Under the pieces are notes generated by a model. That model did no database searches, had not been told where the DNA came from, and saw nothing but the letters and a program-made list of their open reading frames with translations. Below are positions 11,236 through 21,653 of a stretch of 64,000 nucleotides of DNA, one piece after another. This DNA is from Coprinellus micaceus. Lineage: Eukaryota; Basidiomycota; Agaricomycetes; Agaricales; Psathyrellaceae. Both the position numbers and the translations under genes were made by a program. Position 1 is the first letter of the stretch, and every line of letters begins with the position of its first letter. Location: positions 1,550,001 through 1,614,000 of the forward strand of contig OX596339.1 in NCBI GenBank assembly GCA_951394405.1, in the 5' to 3' direction.

Positions 11236-13744
11236 TTACTTTGATCCTGCGTATTCAGCCTTCAACTCGTCAGCGAACTTCTCAGCGATTGCAAAGCAAG
11301 CGCCGGCCTGAACCAAACCATATTAGACTCGGTCATAAACGACGAGAGACAGATGAACATACGGTATGCCCAGAAGGGATCTTGGGGAACACGCTCGCGT
11401 CACAGATCCTGAGCCCCCTGATTCCAAATACCCTCAACTTGGAGTCCACAACGCCGCCCATCTCGCCCTCTTCGTCACTCACGGACATCCTACACGTCGT
11501 TGTCGGGTGGTACACCGTCTCAACGCGGTCCTTGACGAGGTCTTCGATCTCTTTGTGGGACTTCGTATGCGAGAGGTGGTCAAGGTCTGGACGGGCGAAG
11601 GCAGAATCAAGGTACTCTGAAAGTGGCGCAGTACGAGCGATCTTGAGCATGAGACGGACACCCCGCACGAGCTTCTCGAGGTCCTCAGGTGTGGCGATGT
11701 AGTTCGGGTTGACGCTAGGTTGTTGGAAGGGATCAGAGCTCTTGAGGAGAATGTGGCCACTGCTCGTCGGTCTAGAAGGAATATTAGCACCCATTTCAGT
11801 CAGCTGTGTATTCGGTGGTACTCACCGGAGAAGGTAGCAATGCAAAGCGAAAGTATGAACATCAAACCCGATCGACCCGTGCTCCTTGTAAGCAAAAGGA
11901 GTCGAGAAAAACTCCAGGTCCGGGCTATCTGCGGCAGATGCGCTGTCCTTGACCTGGACAGGGTACTCCAGGGGTGGGAACAGCTTGGGGTCGTCTGAGC
12001 GAATGAACGCGGCTGATTCACCGAACTGGAACAGGGCATGAGAGAGGAAAGGTTAGCACTAGTGAAGCGTGCGGAAACTAGGCTAGACGACTGACGTTCA
12101 TGGCAAGGGCGCTTCCTGGTACACGCATACGGTACTTGTAGATTTCCTTGACAAGCTTCCAGCGATCGGCCCAATTGCTAGGTTTCAAGAACTTCGCGCT
12201 GTTGTCTGTGAGGCTCTTGAAGTATAAATCAATGACAGGGTGGTCGACAAGGTGAGCACCGACGTGCGGATTGTGCTTGACCACTGTGATATTGTGTTTT
12301 TGGAGTTCATCGCGGGGTCCGACTCCGGAAAGTTTCAGGAGGTGAGGCGTATGGACAGCTCCCCCACTAGGTGTAGTCGTTAGCCAATGTCTTAGGGAAC
12401 TTTCAGGCAGGAAGACCTACGAGACGACAATATCTTTCTTCGCGAAGACCTTGTACCTCTTCTCCCCAGACCCCGTTGCAAACTCGACACCAATAGCCCT
12501 GGGCTCCGACCCTGTAGCATCGAACAAGATACGAGTAGCAGTGGCATCGGTGACGACGGTAAAGTTCTTTCGCTTTAGGGCCTCCGGAGTGAGGTACGCG
12601 GTCTCGGAGGACACTCGGCGGAACTTGCTGTTCACGTATGTCACTGCATAGCCGAGCTGTTGAATATGTAGGTTCAAAGTGGGGCTGCGTACTCACTTAT
12701 CTATACGGCCGGAAAGGTAGCTGTCAGAGAAGCTTCAAGATGGCTACCATGGAATAGTACGCACCCTGCTAACGCCGACAGTTCCATTGGGCCCATTGAA
12801 GTCGTGGGTGAATGGAATACCGACTTTGACAGACGCTTCAATGAAGGCCTTGCTGGGCGGGGTCACTGTGTTGTAGAATCCAATGTCAACAGGACCTTGA
12901 GTCCCCTTAGTTGACACATCAACTCCTGGATAATCTGGATGCGGGTTGTATCGTTCGAACTTGCGGAAGTAGGTCTGGAAGTTCTTCCAAGCGAAGGTAT
13001 CATCTCCGGTGATACTTGCCCACTCGTCAAAATCACCAGGAGCACCATACTGGGCCCTGTGGAGGGTCAGTACTTGAAAAGGGTGGAGAATGACTGAGGA
13101 CTCATATATACATCTGGGCATTGATGGAGGAGCATCCCCCCAGTAACTTTGCCCTGGGCCAAAGTCTTTGCTGGCCACGAGCGAAGGTTTGGGGCTCTGT
13201 CCTCAACTGACGCACATGTTTGGTCCAGAACAGTCCCCCAAACCCAGCTGGCATGCTGGATCGAGGTATAATTCGCGCACTACCAAAGATTTAGCCTAAG
13301 CGCTCAAATTTGCCGAACTCACACGTACCTTCCACCTGCTTCGAGGAGGAGGACCTTCAGCCCTTCGACTTCCGAAAGCCGGGCTGCAAGGGCGCATCCA
13401 CTAGTCCCTCCACCAACCACAATCGCATCATACTCCCATTCGTTTCCTGCACCTTTGGCTAGGGCTGCTGCGATCTCCTCCCCGATTACGGTTGCTGGAA
13501 CGTACTTCCCACTACCACCTTTGGCGCTCTTCTTCTCCGCGATGCGTCTCCTGTGTGCAAGGACTCGGAACAGGAGGGTGAGCGCCGCGCTTGACGCTAG
13601 CAGCGCTCGGGTGGTCGGAGAGAGCGTGTCGAAGAAGGGGATTCCAACTGGGTGCTCCGTGATCAGGAAGTGGAGCGTTGTGAGCACAGAAACCAGCGCT
13701 TCGGGTATCGGTAGGGCAGACGGGCTGAGAGACGAGACAGGCAT
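11236..13744 (-). CDS. GMC-family FAD oxidoreductase, N-terminally anchored (choline dehydrogenase / alcohol oxidase type)
   Basis: A multi-exon minus-strand gene. From the ATG at 13744 an N-terminal stretch of about 105 residues includes hydrophobic segments at about 15-28 and 45-62, so membrane anchoring is likely. The FAD-binding loop VVGGGTSGCALAARL follows at residues 109-123, with LLLEAGGRY after it. Further GMC blocks are AQGKVTGG, YFRKFERYNPHPDYPG, KKDIVVSGGAVHTPHLLKLSG-GP, and the catalytic block VYHPTTTCRMS...LRICDASVFPKIPSGHT. The two active-site bases are the His in YHP and the His in SGHT. The protein ends AIAEKFADELKAEYAGSK. The natural substrate cannot be told; alcohols are typical of the family. 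The ATG at 13744 was taken because the frame upstream begins only with TTG. Exon borders in the middle are approximate, and a GTAAGT motif overlaps the stop. Confidence 0.9.
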
Positions 13745-14776
13745 GGTATAGGGGTGGTGTGACGAGAACAAAGGTGCGCAGGTCAATATATGTCAACCAG
13801 TCCGTGCGCAGTTACGGCCATTTCGAGACCATTTGCGTTAACGTTTTGAACGATCATCACTCGGCCCTGATTTGCTTTGAGGTGGTGCCCTGAAGCCTGA
13901 ATGTACCGTCTTACCGACGTCCAGGGGTAAGATGTATTACAACATCGTATGGCCTTGGGTGCTGTTATTGACCACCCCGAGGTCATGTTACCAGAACCGC
14001 TTGAAGACCGAAAGGTCATTGCGTCCTTTTTGGACACGAGGGATGTGGGGTAGAGGAGGTGCTGTGGGGAAGAACGCACCCGCCGTCGAGGGTAGTGATC
14101 AGATGTGCATCGAGTTATTCATGTGATATCCACCTCCAGACCACCTCCAGAGCTTTCGCTCCTGGCCAGCAGGGTCGGGACAGGCGGGGTGACAGTCGAC
14201 GATTTACGAAGCAAACTTCTATTCAATTTGGCCTAAGATTATAACCGTTTATCCGGGATGCTAGTCCAAAGCGAGTCCGTATCTAAGAGCGGAGGCTGGT
14301 CCAGGTGAGACTTCGAAGTTGTGTTCGGTATGGTACGGGCAAAACCTGGAGCTTTAACTCGAGAAAGCGGTGGATAATAGAAGGTATTGGAAGGTATAAA
14401 GCTGGGGAATGCCCAATGTTCAACGTTCAACCAAACACTATCGTATGTCATTGTCATCGCGAGAAGCCCAGAATGGCCGAAGGAGGGATGGAGGATGGTG
14501 TGGAAAAGAGAGTAGAGCGGGTTTCATGCATGTCATATATACGAGGTGTCCTTGAATGTTCGTGGCGGGAGTCATAAACGGAGGAGAAATAGGTAGGGGA
14601 AGTAGTGTAGAGTTACAGACACAGGAAACGGTATGCAGGAAAGAAGATAGTAAGGATCCCCAACCAAAAAGAAGACCGGCCTGAAATAAACAAACATAGG
14701 GACCGCAAATGAAGGATAAAGAGAAGAATCGAAGAGGATGGGCAATTTACATACAGATATTCAAGTTCACCAGAAA
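13745..14776. other. Intergenic region with an orphan TATA-like core on the plus strand
   Basis: About 1 kb holding the promoter of the GMC gene and the 3' region of the RhoGAP gene. On the plus strand, 14391-14406 (AAGGTATAAAGCTGGG) resembles the core promoter of the two secreted-protein genes but has no open frame of note behind it. No gene is supported. Confidence 0.4.
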
Positions 14777-17700
14777 TCAAGTCCGCTGCACCTCCCCGCC
14801 ACCACTCACATTCGGTACGCTCGCACTCGCCCTCCTACTCTTCTTCACAAGCACACTCCTCCTCTCTTTCGCGCCACTAGTACTGCCTTTGGCAACCCCA
14901 CTGCTCGGCCCCTCCGCGAATGACACCAGCGCGTTCTCTTTATCCTTGCTTGGCGCCGCGAGAGCCAGTCCTCCAACAGTACTGTCGTTACTCCCACCGC
15001 TGACATTCTCCCGGCGTTTGGTTGACCCTGAGGGTAAAGTGCGACTCCGCTTCACGGAGACACCTGAGCTCGTGGTGTGGTAGGAAAGGGGTCGGTCAGG
15101 GTCAGGGGTCATATCGCCTTCTTCCAGCATGCTTGCCCTATTCAAATCTGTTGAGAAAAATCACATATGTTAGTCACAAGTTCTTTGGATGATAGAACCT
15201 CCTTCAGAGGCAAACAAGACGGAAAATAGAATAGAAGAATGTCATACTAACCGCTTCGCTCCATCGTCGTTCGCCTCCTTATCTTTTTCTCCTTCTCTTT
15301 ACCACCATTGGCGCTACCCGCACCCACAACCCTCGATACAAGCTTCCATCCGCCCCCTCCAATCCCCGAATACTCTTCACGCGTATCCGACCCGGGGCTC
15401 GAAGACCCCGCGCCGTTCGCGCTCTGTCTATTCGGCGGGATAACCATCACATCATCCACCGTCGCCTCGCTGCCCATCTCTGAGTGCGGGGGCGGAGCAT
15501 ACGACCCATGCCTCGGTAGCGCGTGGGGATCGCGAGGGGGAGTTGGAGTGGGCCCGAACGCAATTGCGGTTGCGTGGGTGGAGGAAGCGGCTGCTGCAGG
15601 CGCAGCCGCAGAGGAGGACAACGACGACGAGCCAACACCCCCGGCAACGGCACCACTACTCACATTCGGACTGGGATTCGCCCATTGGTTCCCCACTACC
15701 ACCTGATCCTGCTGGCCACCACTCGGGTACGTGAACTGGTGATCGCTAGGTCTTCTTTCATGGATGGCAGGCGTGCCCATCACTGGACTGGGTGGTGATG
15801 CCTGCTGCCCCAGCGGTGGTACTGACGAATTTAGGTTACTGGCGTTTGGTATTGACTGCGAGTGCTGGGGCGTGGTCTGTTGCTGTGGTTGGCCACTCCC
15901 TCGGCGCTGAGGTACAGGCGGGATTTCCAACATGAAATGATCCTGGTGCGCGATCAAGAACTCAAGAACCTTCTGGCTTAGGGCGTGTTCGTGCGGTGCC
16001 ATTTCGTGTTGGGGATGCGAAATAACGCCTGGTCGGAAGATTACGGCAAGGTCTGAGAAAAGTAGTGTTAGTAACGAGGTTGCAGAATCATGCAGAAGTA
16101 GAAGCGGAAAAGTAAGAAGCCGTCCACTGGATGCAAATAATGAAAGACAGAATTTACGGAACCAAGGTAACAAATAGAACGGCATGAGTAAGGAACCAGG
16201 GCATAACGTCGCGCCCATAAAGAAGAAAGTGACAGTCAACACAATAACATAAGAAGAGCGCGAGGCAAGGAAGAACGAAAGACCCAAGGCAGCAAACGAA
16301 GAGACACTCACTACCGGCGGTCATAAGGTTCTTGTCGCTCTTCCGCGCAAACACCGAGAGCAAGTCCAGGACATACAACAGCAGGTATTGGTTTGAGCGT
16401 GGCATCTGGCGGATGAGCTGCTTGTATCGAGCAATAACCTCGTCTTGATTATATGGTTCCTTTCCTGTTAGGGGAGAGAGGTCACATAGGGTGGCGTCGG
16501 GGACGTGCGGCCGGAGGAGGGAGTGTTGGTCGTCGAGAGGGCATTAATCGCGATAGCGGTTGTGTCGGAGGAAACCGCAGCGTGGAGGGTACCAGAGACA
16601 ATACCGAGAAGCGCGAACATAAAGAACAGAGCGTATACAGTTAGCCCGCAGAAGGCAAAATGAAACGATAAGACCCCATCCACACATGGACACAAAGGAG
16701 GGTTCACGGTCCCATTAGGTGTGCCCAATTTTAGTTGGATTGCCACGGGATCGCCATGAGATCCAGCGGGGGTTGAGCCAGCCACGAGAATGAAAAATAG
16801 AGCCGTCCACAAAGCAACGAGACGGAGGAATCCCGGTGAGAGTCACCCGGCCAATGTAGCATGGGTATCGCCGAATGCGGAGTGGGTGCCGTGAGAAATC
16901 AGGAGTGGGGTTTGGAGAAGGAATTGCGGTTGAGGGAAAGTGGGGCAAATCCGTCATTGAATTCGAGGTTCGCGGCGGCATGATGCGGGGGTGGTCGTTG
17001 GAAGTGGTGGCGAAGAATGGACAGTTACGACGGTCGAGTCAGGGAGGGTGTGTGAATCGTGACACAATGAGAAAACGGCTTTTTGAAGCTCGAGGGGGAA
17101 TCACAAGCTCACCTAAAGCATCTCGGAACTAACCAGGCAAAATCCAACGAAACGAACACATTGCGGGGCCAATGTCAGCTATGCTCTCTTCTTGCCAGGA
17201 AAAGGACGAAAGAAAGAGAATGGAGAACAAACGAACCTGATGGTAAAGGTCATATGGTATCACAGGTTCCTATTGACGTTGGGGTCAGTATCAGAGCATT
17301 CCCTAAGTAGAAGCCATCACACAGAGCGGCGAGGGAGATGTGGGGTAGGAGCAGGGGGAAGGCCACTGGAAAAGGAACGTCGACGCACCGGCATTTGAGT
17401 GAGATATCTTCTGAAGACGCTGGCGACGTCATGGGTGGTATACGATTCTTGCTTCCAGTCCAAGTTCTTCCCATACTGTCCAACAGTGGGGCGTTAGCAA
17501 GACTCTCAACGGAAGAATGCATTGGTGGGGAATGCAGGCGGTGTAGGCTCCCTTCAGAATGGGGCCATCGGGGAAAGAGGGGAGGGTCAAAGCACAACGG
17601 GTGGCCTGAGACTTACCCGTGGAGCCGTCTCAAATGCTGCCTGCAACTCCCTAATCCTTCGATTCGAACCGTTAACACGGAAGGTTCCCGGCACTTCCGT

Positions 17701-18423
17701 GGCTATTGACAGAGGTCCTCGTCAGTGTCCTGATGCCTTCAGCGAAAGTTAAACCGCACCTTTCTCCTTGAGATACAGGCCACTGAAAGCACACGACCAG
17801 AAATTAGCGACAGGGTCCCCACATGATTCAAGGTGAATAGATCCGAACCCCGCACCGGGGTAAATGGGGACGGGATACGGGGGGAAGAAAACAGGGTAGA
17901 GGACGCACCATTTCGCCACCACGACTGGAATATAGCCCCACACATATAAAACACCATCCGCATTCGCCGTACTGATTTGTACACTGGCGTACTTGAGGCT
18001 CTCCTTCAACGGCTTGCCAAAGACCACCCCTTGCGTGTTGCTCAGGCTATCAGGGGCTATATACGCGGGAATCACGTAGTTCGTAGGAGGAGAGAGTTGC
18101 GGAGGTGATGAGTGGGATTTGGAGAGAAGGACGTCGAGGTTCAGGTTGAATATGCCGCCATTTGTCGAGATGGGAGGGGTTTTGATCCCAAGGAACGAGG
18201 TTCGTCGGCGCGGAGATAGGGTCGGTCGAGGAGGAGGGGTGGAGACCGGCGGGTTTGGGGCAGCATCGGGGGTGGTAAGGTCGATGATTGAGGCAGGAGG
18301 ATGCAGATCGAAGCCCGGGCGTTCGTCAGAGGGTGTCACCACCGTCGAGGGCGATTGAGGTTTGGTGCGTTTGCGATTGAGTGGTAGAGTGAGCGAGCGG
18401 GTGAGGGAGGAGAGGGTAGGCAT
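14777..18423 (-). CDS. RhoGAP-domain protein, Sac7-like
   Basis: A GTPase-activating protein for a Rho-type GTPase, expected to act in cell-wall integrity and polarity. From the ATG at 18423 there is a Pro/Ser-rich stretch. The GAP domain follows, spread over short exons: VVFGKPLKESLKYASVQIS, YVWGYIPVVVAKCGLYLKEK, EVPGTFRVNGSNRRIRELQ (the Arg finger in GTFRVNG, near 17672), YTTHDVASVFRRYLTQMP (17400-17450), EPVIPYDLYHQ (near 17250), FRDALG (near 17120), NQDEVIARYKQLIRQMPRSN (near 16410), LLYVLDLLSVFARKSDKNLM, and LAVIFRPGVISHP (near 16030). The C-terminal 350 residues are disordered. One intron, 17112-16465, is 648 bases, about ten times the local norm. The 5' end is uncertain. The exon ending near 18742 encodes a WW motif that precedes the GAP domain in related proteins, and the first exon used here contains no AG dinucleotide. 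Confidence 0.85.
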
Positions 18424-18727
18424 CGTCAGCGAAGGGTCAACGGATGCAAAGAACACGGAAACGGAGAGGGAAAGAGAAAGCGGGTGGAGCAGGTCGAGGT
18501 TAAATAGAGAGTTAGGTAATCAGACTCCATGGAGAAGCGCAGTTAAAGCGCCAGTCAAATGAGTATGAAATCAAATCTTTTGCGCCCTTCGGCCAGGATC
18601 CGTAGAGAGGGCGGAAATCCAGAAACTCGACGGCAAAGCGTCCGTACCCTCGACTCATTTTCCAGAACCTCCGGTGAGAATACGAATATCGGGGGAGAAG
18701 AATGGACGGCAGGCAGACAAAACCCAA

Positions 18728-21653
18728 TCAGAAGGAAGACTCACATCGATAGTCATCGCCGGCATCCCTCGCAGTCACGTCCTTCTTCATCCCTCGAACG
18801 AAATTGAACTGATTCCACCACGCCTTCAGATTCGCCTTGGCAGCTGCCTGACCCCCTTCACCCCGTCCTTGTCCCTGTAGCGGTGGCAGTTGCGGTTGCT
18901 GCTTCCCTCCTCCTCCCACCCTCATCCCGCTACCCCCTCCTGCCCCTTCTACTGTTGGCGACCCCACAACTGGTGCAGAGCCTGCTCCAAGGCCCGACCC
19001 TGATCCCTGCCGCTGGTACGGCGCATACCCCCTCGACCCCGAACTCCCGCCCTGCGAGAGATACGAAATCCCTTGGCTTCCGTGCCCGTGATGTGAATAC
19101 GGGTTATTGTGGTGTGAATGGTGTCCGTGGTGCGATGCGTAGGGGTATGGCGGGTGCCCGCTTGCGGACACCGAGGATGACTGGTGCGAGGATGAAAGCA
19201 TCTTGGCTCGTGCGGCGTCTGTTTGGTATATTATCGTGGGCGAGGTTTCTTCCGCAACGCTTTTAGACTGATTTGGACTGGGCGAGTGCGACCGCGGTGC
19301 CTCCTCGAGACCTTGTGGTAGAGGCGAATGTGGTGGAGGTGGATGTTGTCTCCCAAATGTCGTTGCCGTGACTTTGACCTCGTGTTCTGTTAATGACGGC
19401 AACCCCTGCGGCCTTGAAACGCCTATGTCGGTTGCTGGGTGTCGCGGTTCTGCTTCTATTGACGAGTCGAGTTCAACAGGCTTTGCGCGACATTCAAGTC
19501 GTGCCGAATGATCGAGTCGAAGTGTGTCCTGGTCTAATATGAAACCGAGAAGGTATTAGAGACGGGGGTGGGGTTGCAGTTAATAAGTAACGGAGGGAAT
19601 GGATGGAGTGGTAGAAGAAGGATAAATGGATTGGCGTGTCGACAAATGGAACCGAAAAGGGCAAAGCCTCGTGCCTAGTGAGGCAAGGAGGCATGCATAG
19701 CTTTGGACGACCGCAGTTGGCAAGGGCATATTCACCGTGATGCCGGAACGAGAATACCGCTATGCGACAAACAATAACGGAATGAAATGAAGCAAGGCGT
19801 AGGGGGCGAAACAAGACAGGAAATGGAGTAGGCAACTCACCTCCTTCGCGACTCCTGCTACCACAATATACACGGCTCGTAACGCTATTTGCGGGGTTGG
19901 GTATGCCGTTGTCGTCACCGTTGTTGACCCAAGATTTAACTCGATCTATATGAGGGTTGCGGCGACAAGGCTGTACACCCACAATGTCACCGCCGGCGTC
20001 AGATTGGGATTCAAAAGGGGTCGGTGAACCGGGTGGCTGAGGCTGATTCGGCGAGTTTGCCCTGACGTCCTTTGAATTGTCCGGTGACTCTTCCAACGGA
20101 GGTGGTATCTGCGATGACGACGAGGGTGCTCCCGGGCCTGTCCTGCTAATTGTATGCCGAGTTGACGGGATGGACTCGCTGAGGGCGTGCTGCGCTGGCG
20201 ATGTATGCTGTGTGGTTTCCCGTGGGCCCGCGATCTCGACCAACTCTTCTCTCCGTGTGGTGACGTCCTCCTCGTCGCTTAGCCGATTCCCTCGCGCAGG
20301 GTCGCTGTGGGGCTGGACCGACGACCCTTGTACTATGCTCTGTGGTTCCTCGCTGATGGGCGGTCGCTGACCAGCGGAATATTGAGGTTGAAGAGGAGGA
20401 GAAGAGTAGGCGCCAAGGGGCGAGGGGCTGTTCTGAAGGTCGATGTCGACGTCTGCGTGGATGTCGACTTGGCCCCGCGCGCCTTTCCCAGCGCTAGAAA
20501 TGCACCCGCTACTGCCTCCGCCTCGGCTGCCGTCACGGTCACGAGCGTCTTCATCACCACCGGAGTCGTCCCTCTCCCCCACTCCACCATCATCCTTAGC
20601 ATTTTGGCCCCCAATGTCCTCCTTGAATTTGCTGCTTGAAGCGGATTTTGAAGTGGTTATTTCGGATACCGAATGTACCACCCGGCCACCGTGTTCTTCT
20701 TGTTCTTGAACGACACCTCCACCGCCGCTGACGCCCTCTATATCCTCCTCCTCCACCACATGTTCGCCTCGCATCTCATCAGACCCTCTGGCCTCGTCAA
20801 ATCGAATATCAGAAGCACTTGGCGAGAGGGCCGCCTTGGGCTGGCCGTAGGGAATCGTCGAAACGCCCCATTGCCCACCCCGCACGTGCGGAAACGCCTC
20901 AAGACTATCCTTCTCGCAAAGCCCATCGGATAGTGAATAACCTCCACAATCACTCGCATCGCTCCCACCCCTACTCCTCAGAGGGCTAGACCGCGTAAAG
21001 AATGCCCCTATTCTTGTCGCCAACCTCTCGCTCCTGCTGGCCGTACTACTCGTGCTCATCGTGCTGAAGGTGCTCTCTCCACCGCTGCTCGTCGGACGCT
21101 TCAGTCTGGGGTAGGGACTTGCTGCTCTTGGAGTGGCGACAGGTGGGGAAACATTGTAAATGGAGGGTTGAATACCGGTGGGGGACGTAGAGGGAGTTGA
21201 AGGGGTCGTCGAGGAGGGGGTCGAAGGAGTCGAAAACGAAGCAATACTCATCGCTCTTGCTCGAATACCCGGCTTTCTCGGTGGTGGATTGGGTGTTGTC
21301 GTCCCACTTATAGCCACACTCTCCATCTCACCTTTCCTCCCGTTCTCCCTCCGGTCGTGCCTCCCATCTTCGTCTTCGAAAACGACAGAAATTGGTCGGT
21401 GGAACAGGCTGATTCTCCTTACACGAGCCCCTCTCCTCTCTCCTATTTCGCCGCTCCCTCTAATGCCGACTGGAGGAGGAGGCGTCGTCTGTCGGTTGCT
21501 GAAGTCCACATTCCCTGGGCTCGTCGCTGGTCTCTTCGCCCCCTTCTTAGCCTTGACATTTGCCTCATTCCCAGTCGCCCGTCGCGAGAAGAGTGATAGT
21601 GACGGTGTAGGGAGAGGGGTGAACGCGAGCGCAGCAGGGCTAGGCATCGCCAT
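18728..21653 (-). CDS. Large disordered protein, possibly the N-terminal part of the RhoGAP gene
   Basis: Two exons, 21653-19841 and 19533-18728, separated by an intron with GTGAGT donor and TTAG acceptor, give 872 residues if translation runs to the stop at 18728. The protein is low complexity: Ser/Thr/Pro runs (STPSTPSSTTPSTPSTSPT), acidic Gly-rich stretches, a His-rich segment (HHGHHSHHNNPYSHHGHG) and many Ser-Pro sites. No globular domain is visible except a short motif near the end (ANLKAWWNQFNFVRGMKKD). A good splice donor (T|GTGAGT) follows DDYR at about 18741, so the last five residues may not be real. In Sac7-like RhoGAPs, as I recall them, a WW motif of this kind sits just before the GAP domain, and the RhoGAP lies directly downstream. 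An independent gene cannot be excluded. Confidence 0.55.

Noticed and set aside
9481..13744. Biosynthetic cluster joining the GMC oxidoreductase, SDR, aldo-keto reductase and Baeyer-Villiger monooxygenase
   Set aside because: The oxidative genes are spread over 40 kb among housekeeping genes (MED19, VMA9, VPS74), and no core synthase is present.
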